DNA from: Prorocentrum cordatum | Taxonomy: Eukaryota > Sar > Dinophyceae > Prorocentrales > Prorocentraceae | NCBI GenBank assembly: GCA_963575745.1 | Contig: CAUYUJ010014599.1 | Span: 326,699-390,698 of the forward strand | Length of the DNA: 64,000 bases | Direction: 5' to 3' | Shown: positions 20,056-29,339 of the stretch, piece after piece | How positions within the stretch are numbered: the stretch's first letter is position 1 | Layout of the letters: each line of letters starts with the position of its first letter | Program-made: the position numbers and the translations under genes | Notes under the pieces: model-generated | Databases searched by the model: none | The model's input: only the letters and a program-made list of their open reading frames with translations | What the model was told of the DNA's origin: nothing

Positions 20056-20749
20056 GGGTGGAAAAGGGGGGGGGGGGGGAGAATCAGCTCACGTAGCTGA
20101 TTTTCCCGGCGCCGGCGGGCGCCGGGAGGCGCCAATACATCGAGGAATGGGCCCACCCCCCCCTTTCCCTATACCCCCCCCTTTCGTCCGGCCCGAATAG
20201 CCCCAGGGAGAACACGTGACACGAATCCGGGGGCGCCAAGGGTCCATGCCATCGCGAGGCTCCCAGGCGAATGCGTGTTATGCCCGCCCCTGGGCTTCTC
20301 GCCCTAGGATCGTCGTCTCCGAGAATTGCTTCTCCAGCACGGGATCCCTTGAAGTCCCGACCCGCTCCCTAGGGCCCCGAGTCGCTCTGGTCCAGGCTCC
20401 CCAGGAGCGCCACAGCGTGTGCTCGTCCACCGAAGCCCTTCCCTCCGACGCGGCCGGACGAGGAGGGCCGAAGCAGGCCGCGCCCGATTGGCGGAGCTGA
20501 ACGAGGGAACGAAAACAGATTGGGCTGAGACACGTCCTCAAAATCCTGGGGCCTGCCGAGGACCCCCAGAGGCCGAAAGCTAAGACGAAGCCAGGACGAG
20601 GATTCAGCTCGGGTGAAAGATCGAGAAGCTCTGAGATCCGGCGGGTCTCGGGCGCCGAGGCCTTCTCGGCCCGTTCCGGAGCGCTCTGAGAGCGCTCCAG
20701 AACTCTTCGGTGGCAATTCATTGGAGCCTCCCGTGCCATCTTGTCGGCT
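20056..20749. other. No recognised feature
   Basis: A segment near 20,595-20,680 (AAGATCGAGAAGCTCTGAGA, TCTCGGGCGCCGAGGCCTTC) resembles 25,600-25,695, so at least this part is a dispersed repeat. No supported gene. Confidence 0.4.
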
Positions 20750-20880
20750 CTTGCGAATCGACGCTGGTCGAAGCTGAATCGACGCTAATCATCCACTAAT
20801 CAACGCTAAATCGACGCTAATCGACGCTAAATCATCGACTCCAGACGTCAATCGACGATAATCGACGCTAAAGGCAGAAT
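20750..20880. repeat. AATCGACGCT minisatellite
   Basis: Repeats of 10-11 bp (AATCGACGCTAATC, AAATCGACGCT), more regular than the related tract at 8,990. Confidence 0.7.
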
Positions 20881-20957
20881 TCGAAGGGTATACCAAGCTC
20901 CCACGATTTGCCACTGAAGAAATCTCTTGGGACGCACAGGGCCATACTCATACTCTA

Positions 20958-21148
20958 TGTCCTCCTTGGAGGCGCGCGTCCGACCCGAACCTATACTATA
21001 TCCATCTTGTAGTTCATCGTTTCCCGAGCGGTGTGTCCAGAAAGCGCCCGCCACGACGCATGTGCTATAAGACTTCTCGGCGCGCGCGTCGCCCCTGGGA
21101 GGAGGGGGGCGACGCACACATAGTATGAGAAGGTTGGGGTGACGCCGA
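20958..21148 (+). repeat. Dispersed repeat D, copy 3
   Basis: TCCTCCTTGGAGGCGCGCGT through GGTTGGGGTGACGCCGA. The best uninterrupted copy of D in the window. Confidence 0.6.
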
Positions 21149-21212
21149 TCTCTGGAATGAACTTATCCTCGTCCCAGCCCCGTCCCAAAAGCGGCTCCAC
21201 CTTGGTGGTTCT

Positions 21213-21452
21213 GTTGAGCAGGGACCGACCACCGCGGAATTCCTATAGGCCTACCACGAAATCTTCCTAGAACCCACAACCGTTATAAGAACAAAAGCAA
21301 CGCTCTTAGAACACACAAGCCCGATGTGTCCAACAAAAGACAACATCGGCCAGACAGGCTCTAGGAACATGTCGTAGAGACCACTTTCAAGTGGTTCTTG
21401 GAGCATTGTCTGGTGGGCCTGCAGGCACGCCAGGACGCTTCGCCACTGCTTG
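21213..21452 (+). mobile_element. TIR family R element, copy 1
   Basis: Left end TTGAGCAGGGACCGACC and right end CGCTTCGCCACTGCTTG. About 60 bp at each end are inverted copies at moderate identity and include CCTACCACGAAA and its counterpart TGGTGGGCCTG. The interior is rich in TAGAACAC. Second copy at 28,242-28,464. Confidence 0.55.
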
Positions 21453-21497
21453 ACAGCAGCGGCTCCGCCTTGATGACTCTGACGACACGATCATCGG

Positions 21498-21703
21498 CAC
21501 GAACGAAATGGGCACGGAGAGAATGGGTACAATGCTCAACAGCAGTTCCTGTTCATTTTGAACAAGACTCGCTGGCCGCGCCGCCGCGGCCTGTGTCCAC
21601 TTGAGACAGAAGGCCGCCTGCCGAACAGCGGCCGCTGTTGGTTTGGGACAACATTTGTTGTTTGGCATTGTGCCCATTGTTTCAGTACCCATTTCGGGCG
21701 CCC
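21498..21703 (-). mobile_element. TIR family G element, copy 1
   Basis: Ends GAAATGGGCACGGAGAGAAT and CAGTACCCATTTCGGGCGCC are inverted copies of about 45 bp. The interior (GCGGCCGCTGTTGG, GCGCCGCCGCGGCC) is in reverse order to the copies at 51,675 and 54,463. Confidence 0.7.
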
Positions 21704-21949
21704 AAAGATCACGGGGGGCGCGGCGGGCACGGCCGGGGCGGGCGGGTCACCGGCGGACCAGGTCCTCCAACTCCGTGGCGCAGCCTTAGGGCCCGTCGCG
21801 CGCCGCCCCGCCCACCGCGGGGCACCCCGGCGGCGGGGCTCGAAGTGTTCACCAGATCGCCCGGTCGACCAGGGAGCTCGGCTTGTGCATACGCCGCAGC
21901 TCCTCGGAGCTGTGGGGGGCTGGAGCGCCTGCACTCGGAGGAGGAAAAG
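21704..21949. other. No recognised feature
   Basis: GC-rich unique sequence between two TIR elements. Confidence 0.35.
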
Positions 21950-22089
21950 GCACCCGTACCGCTACCCTTCGCCCGTTCTGCCGCTGTGTCGACCTCCTGG
22001 GAGGCCCTCGTCGCCACCGATTGCTTCGCCTCGAACTTCTGACCAGAACGCGCCCCAGGAGAGGGTCCTGGAGCAGCAGTATCGGCACC
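21950..22089 (-). mobile_element. TIR family C element, copy 5 (reversed)
   Basis: GCACCCGTACCGCTACCCTT at the left and CAGCAGTATCGGCACC at the right. Interior CTCCTGGGAGGCCCTCGTCG is the reverse of the family core. Confidence 0.7.
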
Positions 22090-22116
22090 TCTGCGTCTCC
22101 CCATCTATGACATACA

Positions 22117-22255
22117 AACTCGGAGGTCCACGCGGATTCCTCAGATCGGCGCTGGACCCCCCTCCCTTGCGCGCGGAGCGCGCCAAACGCGGCGCTGGAG
22201 GCCCCGCCAGAGCGGTCCAGCGCCGACCCGAGAAATCCGCGCGGACCTCCGAGTT
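22117..22255. mobile_element. Foldback family B, copy 2
   Basis: Arms ACTCGGAGGTCCACGCGGAT and ATCCGCGCGGACCTCCGAGT are nearly perfect over about 35 bp. Core GCGCGCGGAGCGCGCC. Uses the TCGGAGGTCC arm variant, shared with 50,547, rather than the GGCGCTCC variant. Confidence 0.75.
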
Positions 22256-22316
22256 GTTCTGCTTATGACATTGTTCGCTCCCATGATCTACTCAGAATTC
22301 CTTGGCCAAACTCATT

Positions 22317-22725
22317 GGCTCCTCCTCCTTCTCCTCCTCCTCCTCCACCTCCTCCTCCTCCTCCTCTTCCTCCTCCTCCTCCTCCTCCTCCTCCTCGTCC
22401 TCCTCCTCCTCCCTCTCCTCCTCCTCCTCCTCCTCCTCCTCCTCCTCCTCCTCCTCCTCCTCCTCCTCCTCTCCACCTCCTCTTCTCCTCTCATTCTCCT
22501 CCTCCTCCTCCATCCCCTCCTCCTCCTCCTCCTCCTCTCCTCCCTCCTCCTCCTCCTCCTCCTCCCCTCCTCCTCCTCCTCCTCCTCCTCCTCTCCTCCC
22601 CCTCTCCTCCTCCTCCTCCTCCTCCTCCTCCTCCTCCTATTCTTCCTTCTTCTCCTCCTCCTCCTCCTCCTCATTCTCCTCCTCCTCCCTCCTCCTCCCT
22701 CCTCCTCCCCCTCCTCCTCACTCCC
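22317..22725 (+). repeat. (TCC)n microsatellite, about 400 bp
   Basis: TCC with CTCTCC, CATTC and TTC interruptions. Confidence 0.9.
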
Positions 22726-22854
22726 CTACCTATGGCAGCGGTGGTGGGGAACATCGGCCCCTCGTGTGCACACGTCGAGCCCCCTTCCGTCGGCTGCGTG
22801 CAGGCGCGCGAGGAGCCTCCGGTGCGCGGCTCCGGGGGCGCGGGGGGGGGAGGG

Positions 22855-23195
22855 CAGACCCGAAGCGCGCAGACCAAAGCTGGGGGGACCCTATATGTAG
22901 GGCCCCCGTGGGCCCGTGCCAGAGGTCACTTCAGCGAGGGGGCAGACCCGAGCAGCGCGCAGGCCAGTGCTGGGGGGAGCCCATCTGTAGGGTCAGGTCG
23001 GGCGTGTCCTCCTACAGGGGGATTCTGGACGGAACAATTAAAAATAGTCAAAGAATACGCCAAGATGGTCAAATATTGTCAAACAATCCTCCCCTGATTA
23101 TTTTTGTAGATTTATCCTGTAGAGGGACGTGCCCAACTTAAATGTAGGGCCCCTGCAGGCCCGTACCAGAGGTCACTCCAGCGAGGGGTCACTCC
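22855..23195 (+). repeat. Two 89-bp tandem units, the second split by an insertion
   Basis: Unit 1 (22,855-22,943) contains CTATATGTAGGGCCCCCGTG and GCCAGAGGTCACTTCAGCGA. Unit 2 starts CAGACCCGAGCAGCGCGCAG, stops after CATCTGTAGGG and resumes at 23,143 with TGTAGGGCCCCTGCAGGCCC. The intact unit therefore serves as the empty site for the inserted L element. Confidence 0.75.
22995..23142 (+). mobile_element. TIR family L element with probable 9-bp target duplication
   Basis: Left end AGGTCGGGCGTGTCCTCCTA (then CAGG), right end CCTGTAGAGGGACGTGCCCA (then ACTTAA). The two are inverted copies of about 24 bp. Flanks TGTAGGGTC (22,986-22,994) and TGTAGGGCC (23,143-23,151) differ at one base. The interior is AT-rich and non-coding. 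Target length would suit Mutator-like transposases, but no transposase is present. Confidence 0.75.
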
Positions 23196-23300
23196 CACAG
23201 CAGGAGCTCGACCACAAGGAACCTTCCAAGAGAACCCCAACCCCTGAAGAGAAGGCGGCACAGAAGATAGAAGAAGATAGAGGAAGAAAACAACGGCACA

Positions 23301-23462
23301 AACATAAACTTCTGGCGCTCCGCGCGAATCTCTTGGTTCTGCGCTGGAGCCCCCTCCCTGGCGCGCGGAGCGCGCCAGGGGCGGCGCCGGAGACGCCGCC
23401 AGGGGGGCCCCAGCGCAGATCCAAGAAATCCGTGCGGAGCGCCAATAGTTTCTGTTTATGTC
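23301..23462. mobile_element. Foldback family B, copy 3
   Basis: Outer ends AACATAAAC and GTTTATGT, then GGCGCTCCGCGCGAATCTCT against AGAAATCCGTGCGGAGCGCC. Core GGCGCGCGGAGCGCGCCAGG and GGCGGCGCCGGAGACGCCGCC-like stems. Confidence 0.75.
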
Positions 23463-23479
23463 ATTTTCTCAGGCGCCTT

Positions 23480-23810
23480 ACTTGTCCGGGGTCACTCGGG
23501 CCCGGGGTAACTCGGGTTCGGATTCCCGAAAAAAACGATCCTAACCTGAGTTACTCCGCATGATTTGGGGCTCTGGGCGCCCGAATTGTCCAGTGTAACT
23601 CGGGCCCGGGGTAACTCGGGTTCGAATTCCCAAAACGAACCCGAGTTAGCCCTGACCCGAACTACCCCTGATGATTCGGGGCTCTGGACGCCCGAATTGT
23701 CCGGGGTAGCTCGGGCCAGGGGCTAACTCGGGTTCGGATTCCCGAGAATAACGAACCCGAGTTCGCCCTGATCCGAGTTGCCTCTGATGATTCGGGGCTC
23801 CGGTTTTTTG
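23480..23810. repeat. About 108-bp tandem array, three units
   Basis: Units start with TTGTCCGGGGT / TTGTCCAGTGT at about 23,482, 23,586 and 23,697. Each unit contains an AACTCGGGTTCG ... CGAACCCGAGTT hairpin and ends GATTCGGGGCTCTGG. The GGTTCGAATTCC inside only mimics a tRNA B box. Confidence 0.75.
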
Positions 23811-23827
23811 CTCTTCGATCCGATGCA

Positions 23828-24002
23828 CCCGACGTCATGATTTTTTCATGACGTCGACCCCCGAGGTCTCGACCTATTCCCCGGGACCGCTTTTTCATCC
23901 CGAGTCGTTCTCTGACGGCCCCGAGGCCCAGCAAGGGCCCCCAAAGGCCGAAAATGGCGACAAACCTCCCGTGATGAGTTCTCCATCGCTCGAAGGGGTC
24001 TT
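23828..24002 (-). mobile_element. TIR family A element (reversed)
   Basis: GACGTCATGATTTTTTCATG, ACGTCGACCCCCGAGGTCTC, ACCTCCCGTGATGAG and CTCGAAGGGGTC follow the family in reverse. Both outermost GGGTCTGGG-type ends are truncated. Confidence 0.65.
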
Positions 24003-24239
24003 CGATCCGAGGCGCCCCCGACCGCACGGCACCGGCCCGATGCCGCGGAGGCCCGCCGGCAGCCGCGGCCGGGGCCCGCGGCCGCGGCCGCGCGGCGCTC
24101 GGGGGCTGAGCGAGACGGCTTGCGGGCAAAGGGGGGGCCTCGATCCCTCCCCCTACCCCCTCCCCTGAGACTGGGAGAGGGGGGGGACCCTGGGCCTGGG
24201 AGGGGAGAGGGGACTGGGTAGTCAGAGTTTCGAGAATGG
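24003..24239. other. No recognised feature
   Basis: Very GC-rich, with palindromic CCGCGGCCGCGGCCGCG near 24,080. No gene. Confidence 0.4.
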
Positions 24240-24860
24240 CGTATTTTGCTCAAGAATTGCGCGAATGGGCACAAGATGGCTCCAAGAGGGCTATCGGCAG
24301 CCCGAGGCGGCCTCCAAGATGGCTTCAGCCGGAGATGGTTCAAGACAGCTTCGTGAGGCCCCAAGACAGCCCCGAGACGGTTCCAAGTGCCAGTCGAGTG
24401 TTCCTGTGCAACCTCCAAGAAGCCAAATTCTGTCAACAACCTATGGAAACCAATGTTGTTGGCCTTTCCGTTTTTTCGCTTCCGATGGTTTGTGGCCTCA
24501 AGATGGCCCCAAGCTGGCCCTAGCGGGCCTCAAGAGGGGCTCAACATTGCCCCAAGATGACCCCGAGAGCGCCCAAGAGACGCCCAAGAGCGGCCCCAGA
24601 GGGCCCCAAAACGCCATTCTTGAGTCTCCGAAGTGGGGGGGGACCCGAATTGCCCCCCCCCCCCCCGCGTTCAAACCATAAGGGCCAATAGGCCTCCCAG
24701 ACCCCTCCAATGAGCCCCAAGAGAGCCCTAAGACCTCCAAAACTAGCCCCAAGAGGACCCCAAGAGTGCCGCAAGAGGTCCCACTTGGACCCCAAGACAG
24801 CCCCTAAGATAGCCTGAATCGTCCTTCAAGAAACTCCCACAACAAAATATCTCTAGAGCC
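24240..24860 (-). repeat. Degenerate minisatellite Q4 (reversed)
   Basis: CCCAAGATGGCCCCAAG, GGCCTCAAGAGG and similar words, the reverse complement of the Q1-Q3 words. It includes a run of 14 C at about 24,653-24,666. Confidence 0.55.
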
Positions 24861-24894
24861 CAACTTCTTATCCTCTTTGTCATCGTCCGTTCTT

Positions 24895-25210
24895 TCCCTC
24901 CTCCTTTCCTGCCTCTTCCCTCATCCTCCTCATCCTCCTCCTCCTCCTCGTGCCGCGTTCCTCCTCCTCCACCTCCTCCTCCACCTCCTCCCCCTCCTCC
25001 TCCTCCTCCTCCTCCTCCTCCTCCTCCTCCTCCTCCTCCTCCTCCTCCTCCTCCTCCTCCTCCTCCTCCTCCTCCTCTCCTCTTCCCCTCCTCCTCCTTC
25101 TCTCATGTTCCTCCTCCTCCGTTTCTCCGTTTCCTCCTCCTCCACCTCCGTTTTCCTCCTCCTCCGTTTCCTCCTCCTCTCCTCCTCCTCCTCCTCCTCC
25201 TCCTCCTCCC
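24895..25210 (+). repeat. (TCC)n microsatellite
   Basis: About 310 bp, with GTTTCC and ACC variants in the distal third. Confidence 0.9.
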
Positions 25211-25212
25211 CC

Positions 25213-25540
25213 CAAGATGGTCCCAGGAGGTCGAGCATGGCTCGAGATGGCCTCCGACAGACCTCCACGAGGCCTCAAGACAGCCTCTAGATGGCCCAAG
25301 ATAGCTGAGCATGGCTCGAGGGGGCCTTGGGTTCTGAGAAGGCCTGCTGCTCCTCTCCTCCTCTTCCCCCCTCCTCCTCCCCCTCCTCCTCCCCCTCCTC
25401 CTCCTCCTCCTCCTCCTCCTCCTCCTCCTCCTCCTCCTCCTCCTGCTCCTCCCCCCAAGATGGTCACAGGAGGTCGAGCATGGCTCAAGATAGCCTCCAA
25501 CAGCCTCTAGCCGAGCATGGCTCAAGATAACCTCCAAAAT
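25213..25540 (+). repeat. Duplicated unit with an internal (TCC)n tract
   Basis: CAAGATGGTCCCAGGAGGTC with GAGCATGGCTCGAGATGG (25,213-25,320) is repeated at 25,455-25,540. The second TCC tract (25,345-25,452) sits between, so TCC plus unit is duplicated as a whole. Confidence 0.65.
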
Positions 25541-25699
25541 GCATTAACAAAGCCTCCGATCGTTTGTGGATGGGCTGGTGGGGATACGCGAAACGTCCAG
25601 GTCCAGAATTCAGGTGAAGATAAATCGAGAATCTCTGTGATCGGACGGCTCTGGAGGATGTCTCGGGCGCCGCGGCCTTCTGCGTTCGGGAACGCTCTG

Positions 25700-25845
25700 C
25701 CCAGACCCCCGACGTCGTGATGTTTCTGCATCGTCGACCCCAGAGGTCTGGACCCCTTGCCCGGGACCGGTTTTTCATCCCTTCTTTGACGGTCCCGAGG
25801 CCAGGAAAGGGCCCCCGGAGGCCGAAAATAGCAGCAGCATCAAAT
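25700..25845 (-). mobile_element. TIR family A element (reversed, 3' part missing)
   Basis: CCCAGACCCCCGACGTCGTG starts it and GAGGCCGAAAATAGCAG ends the similarity. The CTCGAG end is lost. Confidence 0.65.
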
Positions 25846-26081
25846 CACAACGCGAGCGGGTATGGGTGAGAGCGTTCAGGAACGCTCTGGAACGGATGTA
25901 TCCTCGTCCTATAGCTGGGGAGCCCACAAAGACGCGTGCGTCCACGAACACGGCCCCCCCCCCAGTTCGCGAGACCAGCCGCGTGATACGAACGTTCGCG
26001 CACTGGGCACTCTCGAGACCGACATGGATTCATGTACACGTGCGTCCTTCTGTCGCTCCTCACTAGTGAGCGTTTTCTTAT

Positions 26082-26285
26082 TCGGCGTTTCGGACATGGG
26101 GCGGAAGGGGGGGGAGGGGGGGGGTCTGGCTCTGGACCTCTGCTTAGTGCGACTGTTTGCAACAGTGCGCCCGATGGGGGAGACCCCATCTGTTGGAAAC
26201 AGGCGCCTGAAACAGATCCACTCCATGGGGGGGGAGAGGGGGGAGGTGCGAAGGCCCGCGCCCATCGGCAAAACGATAAATAAGA
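26082..26285 (+). repeat. Dispersed G-rich repeat H, copy 1
   Basis: GGCGGAAGGGGGGG, GACCTCTGCTTAGTGCGACT, TTGGAAACAGGCGCCTGAAA and finally CGCCCATCGGCAAAACGATA. Recurs at 36,770, 43,305, 43,787, 44,318 and 49,695. Weak inverted ends (TTCTTATTCGG / AAATAAGAA). Confidence 0.6.
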
Positions 26286-26291
26286 AACCGG

Positions 26292-26445
26292 CCCCCCGAT
26301 GTCTCGACCTATTCCCCGGGACTGGTTTTTCATCCCGAGTCGGTTTTCGTTCACGGTCCCGAGGCCCGGTCAGGGCCCTCAGGGGCCGAAACTCGTGGAA
26401 CACAAAACCGTCGTGATGCTTTCTCGCTGCTCGATGGGGCCTGGG
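26292..26445 (-). mobile_element. TIR family A element (reversed)
   Basis: CCCCCCGATGTCTCGACCTA, ACTGGTTTTTCATCCCGAGT, CTCGATGGGGCCTGGG. It abuts repeat H, an order also seen at 36,770-37,128. Confidence 0.65.
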
Positions 26446-26565
26446 TGACCCGCCCCGTCCGAAGCCTGCCTGCTGCCGGCGGGGGCGCCAGGCCTCCCGC
26501 ACGCAGCCCACCCCCGCCGTCGCGAGCGGCCCCGCGCGGCCCCCGTGGCGCCCGCGCTCGGCCCG

Positions 26566-26606
26566 TCCCCAGACCCCCTCGAGCAACGAAGAGATCACGA
26601 CGGGAG
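26566..26606 (+). mobile_element. Family A left-end fragment
   Basis: CCCAGACCCCCTCGAGCAAC through CACGACGGGAGGTTGTTTCG, then unrelated sequence. Only the first 40 bp of the element. Confidence 0.6.
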
Positions 26607-26611
26607 GTTGT

Positions 26612-26872
26612 TTCGATCATGTGTCCCTGACACCCGACGATATGATTGTTTCAATTCAGGCCGCCTCGGATGACTTCCTTCGGGACCCCAGACCCCCTCG
26701 AGCAACGAAGAAACCACGACGGGAGGTTGTTCGTCATTTTCGGCCCCCGGGAGCCCTTGCCGGGCCTCGGGGCCGTCAAGAAACGGCTCAGGGTGGAAGG
26801 CCGGTCCCGGGGAAGGGGTCGAAACCTCTGGGTGTCGACGTCATGAAAAGATCATGACGGCGGCGGGCTAGG
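26612..26872 (+). repeat. 260-bp duplicated segment carrying a family A element
   Basis: GATCATGTGTCCCTGACACC and CTTCCTTCGGGACCC precede an A element (26,687-26,872) and recur ahead of another A element at 29,083-29,339. Shared flank plus element shows a segmental duplication rather than two insertions. Confidence 0.8.
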
Positions 26873-26902
26873 TAACGGGCGACGAGCGGTATAAAATAAA
26901 CT

Positions 26903-27021
26903 GTTTCGCAGTCGGGGGCGCCTGTCCCAGGGCGGCTGGAAAGTTTGCACCCCTTTCCGGTGGCAGCGTAGGGATATAAAGTTTCCAGCCGTCCATGGGC
27001 AGGCGCCCCTGCGACGAAAAA
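26903..27021. mobile_element. Foldback element (single copy)
   Basis: Left arm TTTCGCAG, GGGGCGCCTG, GGCGGCTGGAAAGTTT and right arm AAAGTTTCCAGCCGTCCATG, GGCAGGCGCCCCTGCGACGA. Arms about 40 bp, loop about 32 bp. Confidence 0.65.
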
Positions 27022-27193
27022 GTGTATATGATCCCTTTCTTCGCACGCTATACGCCAGAGGCTCCCTGCGATCCCGGCGTCTCCACTCTTTCGAGCCAGG
27101 CGTTCCCGCCAGGCCTGTGGAGCCCCGAGACCCTCGCGGCTCGATGCGGCCCGAAAAAAGCGAGAAGGATGGGGTCTACTCCATATCCCTTAA
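27022..27193. other. No recognised feature
   Basis: GC-rich unique sequence. Confidence 0.35.
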
Positions 27194-27355
27194 CCCCGGG
27201 TCCTGTTTTTTAAGGCGCCTTTCTTTGTACCTGGGGGGGGTCCAGGTAACTAGGGCGCTTTCTTTGGATTGGAGCTCGGGGGGTCCGGTTTATTCAGGCG
27301 CCCCGTCGAAGAGGGGGAGGCCGGAATGTCAGGTCGCACTTGGAGGGGGGTCCGG
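27194..27355 (+). mobile_element. Family S element, copy 1
   Basis: CCCCGGGTCCTGTTTTTTAA, GGCGCCTTTCTTTG, GCGCTTTCTTTGGATTGGAG, GGTCCGGTTTATTCAGG. The exact reverse arrangement occurs at 28,798-28,955. Internal GGCGCC-flanked pairs give some fold-back potential. Confidence 0.55.
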
Positions 27356-27524
27356 TTTCGTAGGGAGGGGGGGTCGATTGACTCATAAGGGATTTGGAGC
27401 ATGGGGCTCGGGCTGCGATCTTTAAGCGGTGTCTCAAGTGCTCAGGCCGTCGGATCTCAGGGATACCCCGCGCGGAAGCCAGAACTCCAGCGCCAGCCCG
27501 TCGTCGGTTCGCCGCCCCCCCCCC

Positions 27525-27642
27525 CCTCCCCTTCCTCCTCCTCCTCCTCCTCGTCCTCCTCCTCCTCCTCCTCCTCCTCGTCCTCCTCTTCGTCCTCCTC
27601 CTCCTCCTCCTCCTCCTCCTCCTCCTCCTCCTCCTCCTCCCG
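27525..27642 (+). repeat. (TCC)n microsatellite
   Basis: About 115 bp, with GTCC variants at regular intervals. Confidence 0.9.
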
Positions 27643-27808
27643 AGCTCCCGTGCTGGTTCTCGTGCTGCGCCGCTCTTCTCGAGCAGCCCACCTGGGGCCC
27701 GGGAGCGGCCCTCCAGAAGAAGCGCAGCACGCCCACCGAAGACCGAACGGTGTACAGCCGCCACCTCGGAGCTCCCGGGGGGCCTCGCCCAGATCTGAGG
27801 GCTCACAG

Positions 27809-27994
27809 CCCAGACCCCCCTCGAGCAACGAAAATATCACGGCGGGAGGTTTTCGCAAGTTTCGGCCCCTGGGTGCCCTTGGCGGGCATCGGGACCGTCA
27901 AAAAACGGCTCGGAACGAGAAACCGGTCCTGGGGAATAGGTTCAGACCTCGGGTGGTCGACGTAATACAAAAATCATGACGTCGGGGGTCTGGG
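27809..27994 (+). mobile_element. TIR family A element, best full copy
   Basis: 186 bp from CCCAGACCCCC to GGGGGTCTGGG, the complete inverted ends. Internal order: CTCGAGCAACGAAAATATCA, CGGCGGGAGG, GGGACCGTCAAAAAACGGCT, GAAACCGGTCCTGGGGAATA, GACGTAATACAAAAATCATG. It is two bases from an oppositely oriented copy. Confidence 0.8.
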
Positions 27995-27996
27995 TC

Positions 27997-28177
27997 CCCA
28001 GACCCCCGACGTCATGACTTTTGTCAGGGCGTCGACCCCCCGAGGTCTGAACCTGTTCCCCGGGACCGATTTCTCATCCCGAGTAGTTTTTTATGACAGT
28101 CCCTCGAGGGGCCGGCAAAGCGGCGGAAAACCTGCCGCCGTGGATTTTTGTTCACTATGCTCGAGGGGGGGCCTGGG
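27997..28177 (-). mobile_element. TIR family A element, inverted partner
   Basis: CCCAGACCCCCGACGTCATG to CTCGAGGGGGGGCCTGGG. With the preceding copy it forms an inverted pair of about 370 bp with a 2-bp centre. Confidence 0.8.
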
Positions 28178-28241
28178 CCCCCAGCACCCCACGTCTTGAT
28201 TTGTCATGCATGTTTGGTTCCATGCGGGATCCCTGGAGGCC

Positions 28242-28464
28242 TTGAGCAGGGACTGACCGTCCAGGCATTCCTGTGGGCCTACCACGAAATGTTCTTAGAA
28301 CCCAGACATGTTCTAAGAAGAGGCACAGTGTTCTTAGAACACAAGCCCGACGTGTTAAGACAAGACAGTCCCAGCCAGAAATGTTCTAGGAACAACCACC
28401 ACAAGGTTCTTAGATCAGTGTTTGGTAGGCCTAGAGGCACGCCGGGACGCTTCGCCACTGCTTG
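28242..28464 (+). mobile_element. TIR family R element, copy 2
   Basis: TTGAGCAGGGACTGACCGTC and CGCTTCGCCACTGCTTG at the ends, TTCTTAGAACC / GGTTCTTAGATC as an inner inverted pair. Confidence 0.6.
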
Positions 28465-28559
28465 ATGGAGGCCCCGACCCGTTCCCGAGGGCCGGCTTTC
28501 CCCTCCCGGGCGGCTTCTGCGCGGTCGCGGGGCCCGGCGAGGGCGCCTGCAGAGGCCGA

Positions 28560-28730
28560 GAGCTCGGCCAAGAGAACTTAGTTTCGTTGGCTGCCCCGAC
28601 ACGCGCAGCACGCAACACGCAGCGTGTTGCCACGGAGCTCAGCACGAACTCGGCCCAAAGAACTCAACTGGCTGCCCCGATACGCAGCACCCAGCACGCA
28701 GCGTGCTGGCACGGAGCTCAAGACGTAGAC
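28560..28730 (+). repeat. 85-bp tandem duplication
   Basis: AACTCGGCCCAAAGAACTCA, CAGCACGCAGCGTGCTGGCA in the second unit correspond to AGCTCGGCCAAGAGAACTTA, CAACACGCAGCGTGTTGCCA in the first. Each unit holds a CACGCAGCGTG palindrome. Confidence 0.65.
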
Positions 28731-28797
28731 TGAGAACGTGGGTCTGGCGCGATACCCCAAGTCCCATATTCATCGACCCCCCCTAAAAAACCACCCC

Positions 28798-28955
28798 CCC
28801 CTCCAAAAGCGACCTCATATTCTGGCCCCCCTCGTCGAGGGGTCGCCTTCATAAACCGGACCCCATAAGCTCCAATCCAAAGAAAGCGCCCTCATAAACT
28901 GGACCCCCCCAGTTACAAATAAGGCGCCTTAAAAAACCGGACCCGGGGGGGCGAT
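28798..28955 (-). mobile_element. Family S element, copy 2 (reversed)
   Basis: ATAAACCGGACCCC, GCTCCAATCCAAAGAAAGCG, AAGGCGCCTTAAAAAACCGG. Reverse of 27,194-27,355. Confidence 0.55.
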
Positions 28956-29082
28956 TTGGAGCACACTCGCCAGAACGTGGGCCAACACGTTGACAACAAT
29001 ACGCAGCGTAGTGACACGGACGTCTTGAACACGGGACGTATCGCGTTTCAAGACGGGCATATCGAGGCAACTGAGTAAAATG

Positions 29083-29339
29083 ATCATGTGTCCCTGACAC
29101 CCGACGATATGATTGTTTCAATTCAGGCCGCCTCGGATGACTTCCTTCGGGACCCCAAACCCCTTCGAGTAATGAAAAAATCACGACGGGAGGTTTTTCA
29201 TAATTTTCGGCCTCTGGGGGCCCTTGCCGGGCCTCGGGACCGTCAAGAAACAGCTCAGGATGAAAGGCCGGTCCCAGGGAAGGGGTCGAAACCTCCGGGG
29301 GTCGACGTCATGAAAAAATCATGGCGTCGGGGGTCTAGG
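29083..29339 (+). repeat. Second copy of the 260-bp segment with a family A element
   Basis: Flank identical to 26,612-26,686 apart from few changes. A element at 29,154-29,339 has a worn left end (CCCAAACCCC) and right end GGGGGTCTAGG. Confidence 0.8.

Noticed and set aside
23600-23625. tRNA gene or SINE suggested by a B-box-like GGTTCGAATTCC
   Set aside because: The word lies in a hairpin of a 108-bp tandem repeat; no A box, acceptor stem or cloverleaf can be drawn.
24244-24262. Second spliced-leader copy (TATTTTGCTCAAG)
   Set aside because: Only about 11 bases agree and one G is missing; likely chance.
27809-28177. TGACGTCA-like palindromes as CRE-type promoter elements
   Set aside because: They recur at the same place in each family A copy and form its subterminal palindrome; no gene follows.
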